A stretch of DNA of 64,000 nucleotides from Tianweitania aestuarii (lineage in GTDB: Bacteria > Pseudomonadota > Alphaproteobacteria > Rhizobiales > Rhizobiaceae): NCBI RefSeq assembly GCF_018457165.1, contig NZ_JAFMNX010000003.1, positions 496,001 to 560,000 of the forward strand. The letters are read 5' to 3'. Position 1 is the stretch's first letter. Each line of letters starts with the position of its first letter. The notes under the pieces were generated by a model that worked only from the letters and a program-made list of their open reading frames with translations, ran no database searches and was not told the origin of the DNA. Below, one piece after another: positions 1 through 9,007 of the stretch. Position numbers and translations under genes: made by a program.

Positions 1-2
1 TC

Positions 3-134
3 CGTAGCGTGGCGGAGCAGGGCACACATCAGGTGCTCTTTTGCGCCGTCAACACCATTGCCCCGGGCGCACCAGGCGACGGATGCTTGGTGTATTTCGA
101 CCGGCGTTATCATGGGTTGCCGCCAAGCGGTTGA
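3..134 (+). CDS. C-terminal end of a flavin reductase-like protein (5' truncated by the window edge)
   Basis: Reading from base 3 gives 43 residues and then TGA at 132-134. The tail contains HQVLFCAV near its start and CLVYFDRRYHGLP near its end. The YFDRRYH signature close to the C-terminus is typical of the flavin reductase-like (FMN-binding split barrel) family, which supplies reduced flavin to two-component monooxygenases. The rest of the gene lies upstream of the window, so the partner monooxygenase cannot be identified. It converges on the aminotransferase that follows, with about 50 bases between the stops. The identification rests on one short motif. Confidence 0.55.
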   Translation, partial: RSVAEQGTHQVLFCAVNTIAPGAPGDGCLVYFDRRYHGLPPSG

Positions 135-183
135 GCCTACGGGCACCAGCCCGCGAAGCTCGCACCGATGGCGGTTGCCCAGT

Positions 184-1389
184 CTAGTTCAGCGCTTCGA
201 CCATTCGGGTCACTGCCGTTTGAAACAGCGTTTGTTCACGGAACACACACATGCGCATGAAGCCTGCGGAGGATTGCCCGAACAGGTGACCTGGAGCCAG
301 TCCAACGCGGCTTTTCTCCAAGATCGTGGTGCAGGCTTCCCGCGCATCTGGTACACCTTCCAGACGCATAAAGGCGTACATTCCGCCTTTTGGCTTTTCG
401 GAAAGGAGAATGGAGGGGACATCAGCCAAACTCGAATAAAGCACATCGAGGTTTTGCTTGATCCGGCCACGAATATCCGAGACCAGCGGCTCCCCTTGCT
501 CGAGGGCTGCCACCGCACCGGCTTGAACGAAAGCCGCAGTGCCGCTGTTGATATACTGCGTCATGGCAGAAAGCTGGTCGACCACGCTTTTCGGATGCGT
601 CAGCCAGCCGATCCGCCATCCGGTCATAGCCCATGCCTTCGAAAAGCTATTGATCGTGATGATGCGGTCCTCATCGTTCGCGATGGGGAGCATTGAGGGG
701 GCAACATCGCCCTCAAAATAGAGACGCCCATAGACCTCGTCGGAGATGATCCAAATACCGGTCTTACGGCTGAACTCGAGCAAGGCCGCCATTTCTTGAG
801 AAGAAGCCGTCCAGCCTGTTGGATTGGCTGGCGTGGACAAGAAGATCGCCCGTGTGCGCGCGTCGCAGGCAGCGAAAAGCTTATCCAGGTCGAGGTGCCA
901 GTCGCCATCGAAGTCCAGCGCCACCGCGCGAGGCTCTGCGCCGACCAGGTGGATTGCGTTGTGGATGTTTGGCCATTGTGGCGCGACATAAACGACGTTG
1001 CTGCCGGCATCTGCAATCAAGGCCAGAGCGATGTACAACGCCTGCATGCCGCTGGGCGCGACTGTTGAACGCATGACATCGATCGATTGGCCATGCAGCT
1101 GCGTCTGGTAAGCGCTCAATGCATTGCGAAGCCTAGGGTGGCCGCGCATGTCGGGGACATAGAAGGTTTCGCCTTGGTCGAGCGAAGCTTTCGCCGCATC
1201 GCGGATGAAAGCCGGCGTCACGAGGTCACCTTCGCCATACCAGAGTGCAATTACGTCTTCGAGCTGGCCAGCCTTGACTGCCAACTGTGCGATGTTTTCC
1301 GTGCGAAGATCCTTGATTTGGTCGCGAATTCCGCTGAACGCGGTTTTGCCGCCATTTTGCGCAGCCATCACATCATGGATGATAGACAT
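184..1389 (-). CDS. Class I/II pyridoxal-phosphate aminotransferase
   Basis: A fold-type I PLP aminotransferase of about 401 residues, cytosolic, transferring an amino group from an amino acid to a 2-oxo acid. The PLP lysine lies in NSFSKAWAMTGWRIGW, the PLP-binding Asp-Tyr in ISDEVYGRLYF, and the substrate-carboxylate Arg is expected near the C-terminus (FMRMCVFRE). The reading frame extends 24 codons upstream, but the ATG at 1389 is preferred: it has GAAGGGA about 6 bases upstream and begins a normal family N-terminus (MSIIHDVMAAQ). It is divergent from a GntR/FCD gene, with an operator-like repeat between them, so it probably belongs to the same amino-acid/peptide regulon. The substrate cannot be read from sequence. 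Confidence 0.88.
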   Translation of the reverse strand: MSIIHDVMAAQNGGKTAFSGIRDQIKDLRTENIAQLAVKAGQLEDVIALWYGEGDLVTPAFIRDAAKASLDQGETFYVPDMRGHPRLRNALSAYQTQLHGQSIDVMRSTVAPSGMQALYIALALIADAGSNVVYVAPQWPNIHNAIHLVGAEPRAVALDFDGDWHLDLDKLFAACDARTRAIFLSTPANPTGWTASSQEMAALLEFSRKTGIWIISDEVYGRLYFEGDVAPSMLPIANDEDRIITINSFSKAWAMTGWRIGWLTHPKSVVDQLSAMTQYINSGTAAFVQAGAVAALEQGEPLVSDIRGRIKQNLDVLYSSLADVPSILLSEKPKGGMYAFMRLEGVPDAREACTTILEKSRVGLAPGHLFGQSSAGFMRMCVFREQTLFQTAVTRMVEALN

Positions 1390-1557
1390 GTTCGGTCCCT
1401 TCGTTGTGGCTTCGAGAAAGCGGTCAAGGTGCTCAGCCGGTGTCATGATCGGACAAGGCAAGTCTTACCGGAGAAGCTTTAGGGTTGAAGCTGTTTTGTT
1501 GTCAAAGCACCCGTTTAAAGCACGACTGGTTGCTTGGTTTGACGAAGCTGACTTCTC

Positions 1558-1575
1558 ATGATCGTATGATCAAAT
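1558..1575. promoter_or_regulatory. Candidate GntR/FCD operator (ATGATCGTATGATCAAAT)
   Basis: Two ATGATC half-units in tandem; the second continues as TGATCAAA. The site lies in the divergent intergenic region between the aminotransferase and the GntR gene starting at 1618. It matches one arm and the centre of the ATTTGATCAAAT palindrome at 2350 and 33852. Operator function is inferred from this recurrence beside each GntR-family gene. Confidence 0.5.
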
Positions 1576-1617
1576 TTTGCGGATTAGCAAGAACGAGAAG
1601 GAACACGCTCGGTCGCC

Positions 1618-2325
1618 ATGCTTACGTCACCATCGAAGAACCGCGTCGATAGCGCTGGACTGCGTGCAGTCAAGAAGCGCTCGACAACGCAGGACCTTGT
1701 TTATGAGCAACTGCGTGACGCGCTTATTGCCGGCATGTTTGAGGCGGGACATGGCTTCACGGTTGCTGCACTGGCAGACCAGTTTGGAACGTCGCACATG
1801 CCGGTGCGTGAAGCATTGCGGCGGCTGGCGGCGGAGAACGCTTTGTCGATTGGCACCTCGGGAACAGCAATGGTGCCCCTGACATCGGCGGCGGGTCTGG
1901 ACCATCTGGGACAAGCACGTTGTATTTTGGAGGGAACTGCCGCACGGCTTGCTGCAGAGCTGATCAGCGACGAGGCCGTAAAGAAGCTGAAAGCAACCGC
2001 GGCCATCCATGTCGAAGCACTGCGAGACGGCGCATCTGGCCAGATGCTGGCCTCCAATCGTGCATTTCACTTTGCTATCTATGAAGCGGCAGGCAACCCG
2101 GTCATGGTGAACCTGATCGAGAACCTATGGCTTCAATACGGGCCTTATGTGCGCCTTCTGTCTGACCGCATGACTGACCTTTTGCGCAGCGATATCGGCG
2201 GGCAATATTCCAAACACCACGTGGATGTTCTGTCTGCCCTTTGTCGGCGCGACAGTCAGGCAGCGGAACAAGCCCTTATTGCGGATATAAAAGCGACCCA
2301 GGCCCTTGTGTGCAAGTTCTGCTGA
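1618..2325 (+). CDS. GntR family transcriptional regulator, FCD (FadR) subfamily
   Basis: A 235-residue repressor-type regulator. A winged helix spans about residues 20-85, with the recognition segment FGTSHMPVREALRRLAAENA. An all-helical FCD effector domain follows from about residue 95 to the end; NRAFHFAIYEAAGN and KHHVDVL probably supply part of its metal/ligand site. FCD regulators usually sense small carboxylates or amino-acid derivatives. It lies between an aminotransferase and a dipeptide-type ABC operon, and operator-like palindromes sit on both sides of it, so it probably controls both. The AAGGA upstream is about 14 bases from the ATG, so the start is acceptable but weakly supported. 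Two paralogues (12845 and 33961) carry nearly the same recognition helix. Confidence 0.92.
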   Translation: MLTSPSKNRVDSAGLRAVKKRSTTQDLVYEQLRDALIAGMFEAGHGFTVAALADQFGTSHMPVREALRRLAAENALSIGTSGTAMVPLTSAAGLDHLGQARCILEGTAARLAAELISDEAVKKLKATAAIHVEALRDGASGQMLASNRAFHFAIYEAAGNPVMVNLIENLWLQYGPYVRLLSDRMTDLLRSDIGGQYSKHHVDVLSALCRRDSQAAEQALIADIKATQALVCKFC

Positions 2326-2349
2326 TCAGCAGGGTTCGCTCAGCTGCGC

Positions 2350-2361
2350 ATTTGATCAAAT
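2350..2361. promoter_or_regulatory. Candidate GntR/FCD operator, perfect palindrome ATTTGATCAAAT
   Basis: A perfect 12-base palindrome about 100 bases upstream of the ATG of the peptide-binding protein at 2461 and just after the GntR gene. The identical 12-mer recurs at 33852-33863 upstream of another gene adjoining a GntR paralogue, and TTTGATCAAA recurs at 14071. Its position suits control of the dipeptide-type importer operon. Confidence 0.6.
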
Positions 2362-2460
2362 AAGGGCTTGCATCCGCGTTTCGATCTCATATCGTTGGGT
2401 CACATGCCCGCTAGAGGCTTAACGGCTGGTTGTTGATCGGCCAATAAGGGAACGATAACG

Positions 2461-4050
2461 ATGGGACTGAATGGCTCGTTGAGGACGATCCGTGCGTGCG
2501 TTGCCACGCTTGCAATTGGAGCGGCTTTGCCTTTGCATGCTGCCGAATTCAAATTCGCTGGCCCCTTGGACGCCTACACACTGGACCCGCATGCTGTGTC
2601 CAACACGCTCGTGTTTGCCGTCCTACACAACGTCTACGAGTCGCTGGTTCAACGCAGCCCCGATCTTGCTCTGGAAGGCGTGCTTGCGACCGAATGGAAT
2701 CAGGTCGACGATCTCACCTGGGAATTCAAACTCCGCCCAAATGTTAAGTTCTCCAATGGCAATGTGTTCAACGCGGACGACGTTGTCTTCTCGTTTGATC
2801 GCGCAAAGAAGGGCGGCGTGTCTTCCCACCTTTCGGACGTCGCGCGCATCGAGAAGGTAGATGATCTCACCGTTCGGCTAATTTCAAACAAGCCGAGCCC
2901 GATCCTGCCGAACCAACTCGTCAATTGGATGATGGCTGACCAGGAGTGGGCGAGTGAGAACGGCGCAGAAGCGCCTGGTCAGGCAGACAACTCCGCCGAA
3001 GGCTTCGCCAATCGCAACGCCATGGGCACCGGACCTTATGTGATCGCGTCGCGCGATCCCGGCGTTCGCACGGACTTCAAGGCAAACCCGAACTGGTGGG
3101 GCGAAATCAAGGGTAACGTCGATAGCGCGACGTTCTTCGTGATTGCCAATCCCTCGACCCGGGTGTCGGCGCTTATGTCCGGAGAAGTTCAGATGATCGA
3201 CGGCGTTCCACCGCAGGATACGCAGCGCATCGAGCAAACCGACGGATTGAAGATCGCGGCGAAGCCGGACCTGCGTACCGTCTACCTGCAGCCAGATGTT
3301 GCACGCGACGAACTCATCCATGGCAGCGCCAAGGGCAATCCGTTCAAGGATCCCAAGGTCCGCGAAGCCATGGACCTCGTGATTGACCGAGAGGCGATCC
3401 AGAAGCGCATCATGCGCGGCTATTCCACGCCGGTCGGACTGCCGATCGCAAAGGAAGTCGAGGGTTCGAGCGACGAGCTTAATACGCCAACAAAACCGGA
3501 TATTGAGCGCGCAAAGGCTCTGATGGAAGAAGCCGGTTACGGCGACGGCTTCGAGGTTACACTCGACTGCACCAATGATCGCTTCATCAACGACGAGGCG
3601 ACCTGCTTGGCGATTGGTTCCTTCCTGTCGCAGATTAACATCAAGGTTACGCCGCGGGTCCAGCCAACGGCGCGCTGGGCGCAGCAGATCAATCCGCCCG
3701 GGTACAACACGTCTCTGACCTTGTTGAGCTATTCGCCCTATTCCTATGATGCGCACCAATTCCTGACCGCTCTAGCCACGACACGCAATCCGGACTCTGG
3801 CTTGGGCGCGTTCAACATCGGTGGCTATTCCAACCCGGAACTCGATAGGCTGACTGTGGAGATCGGCACGGAAAGCGATCAGGAAAAGCGCCGCGCGCTC
3901 CTGAACGAGGCGCTGACGATCCTGAAGAACGACCATTCCTTCATTCCTATCCATCAGTTGCAAATCTTGTGGGCGCTCAAGGAAGGCGTTGAGGTGGTTC
4001 AGTTGGCCGACCTCGCTTACCCCTTGGCATGGTTCAAGGTGCCGGAATGA
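2461..4050 (+). CDS. Periplasmic binding protein of a peptide/dipeptide-type ABC transporter (SBP family 5)
   Basis: A 529-residue family 5 extracytoplasmic binding protein, the usual length. The N-terminus has a cleavable signal peptide (charged start, hydrophobic ATLAIGAALPLHA, cleavage around residue 27). The body has family hallmarks: the LDPHAV opening, the VYESLV segment, the GNVFNADDVVFSFDRAK block and GTGPYVI. It should capture oligopeptides or related amino-acid derivatives in the periplasm and deliver them to the permeases encoded at 5195 and 6163. AAGGGAA lies 8 bases upstream of the ATG. It is the first gene of an operon in which the following genes overlap at ATGA. A family 5 protein may bind other solutes (nickel, opines, glutathione), so the ligand is unknown. 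Confidence 0.93.
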   Translation: MGLNGSLRTIRACVATLAIGAALPLHAAEFKFAGPLDAYTLDPHAVSNTLVFAVLHNVYESLVQRSPDLALEGVLATEWNQVDDLTWEFKLRPNVKFSNGNVFNADDVVFSFDRAKKGGVSSHLSDVARIEKVDDLTVRLISNKPSPILPNQLVNWMMADQEWASENGAEAPGQADNSAEGFANRNAMGTGPYVIASRDPGVRTDFKANPNWWGEIKGNVDSATFFVIANPSTRVSALMSGEVQMIDGVPPQDTQRIEQTDGLKIAAKPDLRTVYLQPDVARDELIHGSAKGNPFKDPKVREAMDLVIDREAIQKRIMRGYSTPVGLPIAKEVEGSSDELNTPTKPDIERAKALMEEAGYGDGFEVTLDCTNDRFINDEATCLAIGSFLSQINIKVTPRVQPTARWAQQINPPGYNTSLTLLSYSPYSYDAHQFLTALATTRNPDSGLGAFNIGGYSNPELDRLTVEIGTESDQEKRRALLNEALTILKNDHSFIPIHQLQILWALKEGVEVVQLADLAYPLAWFKVPE

Positions 4051-5198
4051 GCGCTGATGCGGATTTCGCCCGCCGCCTGGCTGAGCTCGTTGCCTTTCCG
4101 ACGGTGAGTTCGGTTTCCAACCTAGCGCTGCTGGACCATGTCGAGTCCCTGGTTTTGCCGCAGGGTGCGAAGGTACGTCGCTTCGCCGAGCCATCGGGCG
4201 AGAAGGCCAACCTACTAATTTCGATTGGTCCCGAAGTTGAGGGCGGTCTGGTCTACAGTGGGCACACCGACGTGGTTCCTGTCACGGGACAGAACTGGTC
4301 GGGCGATCCCTGGACGTTGCGCGAGATCAACGATCGCCTGATCGGGCGCGGCGCCACTGACATGAAGGGGTTTCTCGGTTGCTGCCTTGCAGCCCTGCCG
4401 CAGATTGCCGCGATGAACCTGAAGAAGCCGGTGCATCTTGCTTTCTCCTATGACGAGGAAGTCGGCTGCACGGGTGTGGGTCCCATGGCGGAATGGGTAG
4501 GTGCTAACTTGAAGCCACGCCTTGCCGTCATTGGTGAGGCCACCAGCATGGAACTCGTCAACGCCCACAAAGGCGGCTGCATCGGCTGGACCCATGTTCT
4601 GGGAAAGCCGGGGCACTCCTCGCAGCCCGAGCGTGGGGTTAACGCAGTGATGATTGCGGCGTCGTTGATCGAGGAAATTTCCGCCATTTACGCTGACATG
4701 CGCAGTGGACCAAGGTTCGAGGCGCTGGATCCGCCCTATTCCACCATCCAGGTCAACCAGATCGAGGGTGGCAGCCACGGCAACATTCTGGCCGAACATT
4801 GCAAGTTCTTCTGGGAAATGCGGCTTCTTCCCGGCGAGAGCTTCGATGCCGTTCTCAACCGCATGTTCGGCTTCGCGAACAAGCTCGAGCAGGGCATGAA
4901 AGCGGTTGATCCCGCAGCCAATATCCGCTTCGACATTCAAGCACGCATCCCCACGCTCGCACCAACGGGAGACGCTGCCTTGGAAGCGGAGTTGTTAGCG
5001 CTGCTCGGATGCGAACAGCCGCTTGCCGTCTCCTATGGCACCGAAGCCGGTATTTTCCAGGCCGCCGGTGTTCCGTCTGTGGTGATCGGACCCGGATCCA
5101 TCGCGGATGCTCACCAGCCGGATGAAGGAATTGCGACTGAACAACTGCAAGCCTGTACCGATTTCCTGATCAAGCTGGCAGATACGGCAACGCGATGA
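4047..5198 (+). CDS. M20 family metallohydrolase, acetylornithine deacetylase (ArgE)-like
   Basis: A 383-residue M20/ArgE-type zinc amidohydrolase that would hydrolyse an N-acyl amino acid. Metal and catalytic motifs are visible: SGHTDVVP (His ligand and catalytic Asp), GATDMKGF (bridging Asp) and YDEEVGC (catalytic Glu plus Glu ligand), with a C-terminal ADAHQPDEG His. The ATG at 4047 is chosen because it overlaps the stop of the binding protein (ATGA) and has AAGGTG upstream. Its place inside a peptide importer operon, rather than with arginine genes, suggests it processes an imported N-acylated amino acid or peptide and is not the housekeeping ArgE. Confidence 0.88.
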   Translation: MSADADFARRLAELVAFPTVSSVSNLALLDHVESLVLPQGAKVRRFAEPSGEKANLLISIGPEVEGGLVYSGHTDVVPVTGQNWSGDPWTLREINDRLIGRGATDMKGFLGCCLAALPQIAAMNLKKPVHLAFSYDEEVGCTGVGPMAEWVGANLKPRLAVIGEATSMELVNAHKGGCIGWTHVLGKPGHSSQPERGVNAVMIAASLIEEISAIYADMRSGPRFEALDPPYSTIQVNQIEGGSHGNILAEHCKFFWEMRLLPGESFDAVLNRMFGFANKLEQGMKAVDPAANIRFDIQARIPTLAPTGDAALEAELLALLGCEQPLAVSYGTEAGIFQAAGVPSVVIGPGSIADAHQPDEGIATEQLQACTDFLIKLADTATR

Positions 5199-6166
5199 TC
5201 CTGCATTTCGTCGAGCGCGTCCTGCAGACCATCCTTGTTCTGCTGGTGATCAGCTTCGTTGCGTTCATGCTCATCAGTACGCTCGGCGATCCACTTGGCG
5301 TTCTGTTGCCGCCTGATGCTACCATTGCCGAACGTAATGCGTTGATCGCGCGTTTAAACCTGGACCAGCCGCTGCTGCAGCGCTTCTGGTCCTTTGTCAT
5401 GGGTATTCTTCAAGGCGATTTCGGTCTCTCCTACCGTACTCAGCAAGATGTCGGTGCGATGATCGCCGAACGGCTGCCAGCCACTGTCGAACTCGCCTTC
5501 GTGAGCTTGTTGATCACCATCGTTTTGGCTATTCCGGCCGGTATTTTGTGCGGTGTTAAGCCAAAAACCTTGGTTTCGCGCGCCATCATGCTCGTTTCGA
5601 TTGCAGGCATCACCCTGCCGAACTTCGTGATCGGCATTCTGCTGATCGCCGTATTTTCTGTGCATCTCGGCTGGTTTCCATCCTTCGGACGCGGCACGGT
5701 TGTTGAGCTCGGAAACTGGACCACAGGCCTGCTGACGGTTTCAGGATGGCAGGCGATCATCCTGCCGGCTTTTACGCTTGCCTCTTTCCAGATGACCTTC
5801 GTTATACGCATGCTGCGCACGCAGCTCATGGAAGTCGGCCACAGCGAACACATCCGCTTTGCCCGGGCGCGCGGTTTGAGCGAAACGCGGGTCTGGTTCG
5901 TTTACGCTATCCGCAACGCACTTCTTCCAACTGTGACGATGCTCGGCCTGCAGCTCGGCAACATCATCGCTTTTTCGGTGGTGACGGAAAGCGTGTTTGC
6001 CTGGCCAGGTCTGGGCTCGCTGTTCCTCCAGTCGGTGCAGTCAGCCGACATTCCGGTGATCGCCATCTACCTCATCTTCGTAGGCGCCGTGTATATGCTG
6101 ATCAACCTGGCCGTGGAGCTCTCCTATCCCCTTATTGATCCGCGCTTGAAACGGAGGAGCGCATGA
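5195..6166 (+). CDS. ABC transporter permease, DppB type
   Basis: A 323-residue inner-membrane permease with the DppB architecture: one N-terminal membrane helix (FVERVLQTILVLLVISFVAFML), a periplasmic segment containing the typical GDFGLSYRT, then about five more helices. The cytoplasmic coupling loop HIRFARARGLSETRVWFVYAIRNALLP is the EAA-type contact for the ATPases. It starts at an ATGA overlap with the deacetylase and ends at an ATGA overlap with the next permease, so translation is probably coupled. It pairs with the DppC-type subunit at 6163. Confidence 0.93.
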   Translation: MILHFVERVLQTILVLLVISFVAFMLISTLGDPLGVLLPPDATIAERNALIARLNLDQPLLQRFWSFVMGILQGDFGLSYRTQQDVGAMIAERLPATVELAFVSLLITIVLAIPAGILCGVKPKTLVSRAIMLVSIAGITLPNFVIGILLIAVFSVHLGWFPSFGRGTVVELGNWTTGLLTVSGWQAIILPAFTLASFQMTFVIRMLRTQLMEVGHSEHIRFARARGLSETRVWFVYAIRNALLPTVTMLGLQLGNIIAFSVVTESVFAWPGLGSLFLQSVQSADIPVIAIYLIFVGAVYMLINLAVELSYPLIDPRLKRRSA

Positions 6167-7065
6167 TCGTCGCGCGCTCTTTGTTTTCCACCTTCCGCAG
6201 CGCACCCGGCGCGACCCTAGCCACGTTGGCGATCGCAGCGCTTTTTGCCTACGCGTTCCTTGTGCCCCTGTTTACTGCCGATCCGTTTCAGCTGGCGGGC
6301 ATGTCGATCATGGACTCGTTCACGCCGCCCCTTTGGATGGACGGTGGCAATCCCGCTTTTCCGCTAGGTGCGGATGATCAGGGCCGCAACATCATCACGG
6401 CCATGGCCTATGGACTGCGAACGTCGATAGTTGTTGGTGTTTCGGCCGTTCTGATTGGGCTCGTGCTCGGCGGCGCCTTAGGTCTTCTTGCCGGCTTTGT
6501 AGGCGGACGCACCGATGCGGTCATCATGCGCATTGCCGATGTGCAGCTGGCTTACCCGGCTTTGCTGCTCGCCATGGTGATCGACGGTATCGCCACCGCC
6601 GTTGTTGGCCGAGAGCGAAGTGCAACACTCGCCATCGCCATCGTGATCTTTGCCATCGGTATTGCGTTCTGGGTCCAGTTCGCCCGCACCATCCGCTCGT
6701 CCGTTCTGGTGGAGCGAGATCAGGACTATGTGGCGGCAGCGCAGATCACCGGCAGGAGCAAGCTAGCAATCGTGATGTGGCATATCCTTCCCAATGTGAT
6801 GGCGCCGGTGCTCGTCATAGCCACCATCAATCTCGGCATTGCCATCATCACCGAAGCCACTCTGAGCTTCCTTGGCATCGGCATTCCGCTGACCCATCCG
6901 TCGCTCGGCGCGCTGATCCGCAATGGCAACGCCTTCCTGCAATCGGGCGAATGGTGGATCTCGGCTTGGCCCTGCCTGGTGCTGGTGGTGCTGGTTATTG
7001 CCGTCAACGTACTGGGCGATCACCTGCGCGATCACTTCAATCCCAAGCTGCGGGGGCGGTCATGA
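6163..7065 (+). CDS. ABC transporter permease, DppC type
   Basis: A 300-residue permease with an N-terminal helix, a periplasmic loop containing PLGADDQGRNIITAMAYGLRTS (the conserved LGTDxxGRD-type block), and a coupling loop DYVAAAQITGRSKLAIVMWHILPN. It forms the heterodimeric channel with the upstream DppB-type protein. ATGA overlaps exist at both ends. The motif PSLGALIRNGN near the C-terminus is also typical of DppC. Confidence 0.93.
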   Translation: MIVARSLFSTFRSAPGATLATLAIAALFAYAFLVPLFTADPFQLAGMSIMDSFTPPLWMDGGNPAFPLGADDQGRNIITAMAYGLRTSIVVGVSAVLIGLVLGGALGLLAGFVGGRTDAVIMRIADVQLAYPALLLAMVIDGIATAVVGRERSATLAIAIVIFAIGIAFWVQFARTIRSSVLVERDQDYVAAAQITGRSKLAIVMWHILPNVMAPVLVIATINLGIAIITEATLSFLGIGIPLTHPSLGALIRNGNAFLQSGEWWISAWPCLVLVVLVIAVNVLGDHLRDHFNPKLRGRS

Positions 7066-8048
7066 TGGAACAACCGCTGCTTTCCGTCCGACACCTCTCG
7101 ATCGGCCTTAGCCGTCAAGGCACGCAGCTGCCGGTTCTAAACGATGTGTCCTTCGATGTGGCGCCGGGTGAAGTGCTGGGTGTTGTAGGCGAAAGCGGTG
7201 CAGGTAAGTCAGTTGCGGGTGCGGCGATCATCGATCTGCTTGTGCCGCCCTTGCGGAGAACGGCCGGCGAAATTGCTCTTCGCGGCGATCGCCTCGATCT
7301 CATGTCGCCGCGCCAGATGCATCGTGTCCGAGGCAAGCGGGTAGGCTTCATCTTTCAGGATCCGATGACGAGCCTCAATCCGGTTCTGTCGATTGGCAAG
7401 CAGCTCAAAGATACGATGCGCACGCATCTGAGGCTTGGGTCCTCGGAACTCCACGGTCGCGCGCTGGACTGGGTCACCCGCGTCGGACTTCCCAACCCCG
7501 AGCGCATTCTGAAGGCTGCGCCGCATGAACTGTCCGGCGGCCAGCGGCAGCGCATCGTGATTGCGTTGGCCCTTTGCGCCGAGCCGGAGATCGTGATTGC
7601 CGACGAACCGACCACGGCGCTCGACGTGTCGGTGCAAGCGCAGATGCTCGACCTCATGCGCTTGCTGCATAAGGAAACCGGCACGGCCATGGTGCTGATC
7701 ACCCACGACCTGGGTGTCGTGGCTAAGATGGCCGACCGTGTCGCTGTCTTCTATGCTGGCCGGTTGATCGAGATAGCATCGACAAGAGCACTGTTTCAAT
7801 CACCGCGACACCCTTACACAGCCGGCCTGATTGGCGCGACACCGGCACCTGACGGACAAGGCGGGATGCAGGTTGTGGCGATACCGGGCGCAATGCCCGG
7901 CGTGGACGCGCTGCCGCCTGGTTGCGCCTTTCACCCGCGCTGCCCGCGCGCTCAGGCTGATTGCCGCACGGTCGTTCCACCTCTCGTGGTGCTGGGCACA
8001 GGCGAGGCGGCCTGCCTCCACCCTCTTCCGGAAAGGACTGCTGCATGA
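7062..8048 (+). CDS. ABC transporter ATP-binding protein, DppD type
   Basis: A 328-residue ATPase subunit. Walker A is GESGAGKS, the Q-loop region FIFQDPMTSLNP, the signature LSGGQRQR, Walker B IVIADEPTTALD, and the switch His lies in LITHDLGV. The C-terminal oligopeptide/dipeptide extension has clustered cysteines (PGCAFHPRCPRAQADC) that in DppD/OppD homologues can bind an Fe-S cluster. The frame is open far upstream, but the ATG at 7062 overlaps the permease stop (ATGA) and begins a normal family N-terminus, so it is preferred; the adjacent ATG at 7065 is the alternative. Confidence 0.93.
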   Translation: MMEQPLLSVRHLSIGLSRQGTQLPVLNDVSFDVAPGEVLGVVGESGAGKSVAGAAIIDLLVPPLRRTAGEIALRGDRLDLMSPRQMHRVRGKRVGFIFQDPMTSLNPVLSIGKQLKDTMRTHLRLGSSELHGRALDWVTRVGLPNPERILKAAPHELSGGQRQRIVIALALCAEPEIVIADEPTTALDVSVQAQMLDLMRLLHKETGTAMVLITHDLGVVAKMADRVAVFYAGRLIEIASTRALFQSPRHPYTAGLIGATPAPDGQGGMQVVAIPGAMPGVDALPPGCAFHPRCPRAQADCRTVVPPLVVLGTGEAACLHPLPERTAA

Positions 8049-9007
8049 AGCTGGAGGGGGTGGACGTCAAGGCCGTCTCGAAGACCTTCGGTGGCAAGGC
8101 CGGTGCATTTGAGCGTCTGCTTGGCCGCACGCCGCGTGGCCTCCGAGCGGTTCGCGATGTCAGTTTTTCCATTTCGCGCGGCGAGGTGCTGGGCCTGGTC
8201 GGTGAATCGGGCTGCGGAAAGTCCACCTTGGCGCGCGTCATTGGTGGGTTGCTGGAACCCACAGGAGGCGACATCGCCTTTCGTGGCGTGAAGCCCCGCT
8301 TGCAGATGGTATTTCAGGACCCGTTCTCGTCCCTCAACGGGCGTTGGCGCGTGGATGACATCATCGCCGAGCCGATCCGCACCCACAGACTGCGCCCGAA
8401 GGGGGAGGTTGCCGGGCGTGTCGCCGAATTGCTTGAACAGGTTGGCCTCTCACCAGCAGACGGCGTGAAGTATCCGCAGGCTTTTTCGGGTGGCCAGCGC
8501 CAGCGCATTTCCATTGCCCGCGCCTTGGCCGGCGAACCCGACTTTCTCATCCTGGACGAACCTACAAGCGCACTGGACGTGTCGGTTCAAGCGCAGATCC
8601 TCAACCTCTTGCGCGATCTTCAGTCCAGGCTGGGGCTCACCAGCCTGTTCATCACGCATAACCTTTCGGTCGTGCGCCTGATGGCCGACCGTGTCGGCGT
8701 GATGTATCTCGGCGAACTGGTGGAACTGGCTTCCGCCGATGACATCTTCACCAATCCCAAGCATCCCTATACGCGCCTGCTAATCGATGCCGCCCCAGAT
8801 CTCGACCCGATCGACCGGACGCTGCACCCTATTCCGGGTGAACTGCCCGATCCCTCACGGCCGCCATCCGGCTGCTCGTTCCGCACGCGCTGTCCCTATG
8901 CCCAGCCGCTGTGTGCCGAAACACCGCCGCCCTTACGTTGGGAAGCGGCCCGCGAGGTGCGCTGCCATTTCGATCTGACGCCCAAGAGCCTGTCGGTGCC
9001 GGCATGA
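8045..9007 (+). CDS. ABC transporter ATP-binding protein, DppF type
   Basis: A 320-residue second ATPase of the importer. Walker A GESGCGKST, Q-loop MVFQDPFSSLNG, signature FSGGQRQR, Walker [12 protein letters not shown] and switch His ITHNLS are all intact. A C-terminal cysteine-containing extension (SGCSFRTRCPYAQPLC) matches DppF/OppF. The start at 8045 overlaps the DppD stop by ATGA. At about 35 residues the spacing between Walker A and the Q-loop is shorter than in DppD, as is common in DppF. Confidence 0.93.
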   Translation: MKLEGVDVKAVSKTFGGKAGAFERLLGRTPRGLRAVRDVSFSISRGEVLGLVGESGCGKSTLARVIGGLLEPTGGDIAFRGVKPRLQMVFQDPFSSLNGRWRVDDIIAEPIRTHRLRPKGEVAGRVAELLEQVGLSPADGVKYPQAFSGGQRQRISIARALAGEPDFLILDEPTSALDVSVQAQILNLLRDLQSRLGLTSLFITHNLSVVRLMADRVGVMYLGELVELASADDIFTNPKHPYTRLLIDAAPDLDPIDRTLHPIPGELPDPSRPPSGCSFRTRCPYAQPLCAETPPPLRWEAAREVRCHFDLTPKSLSVPA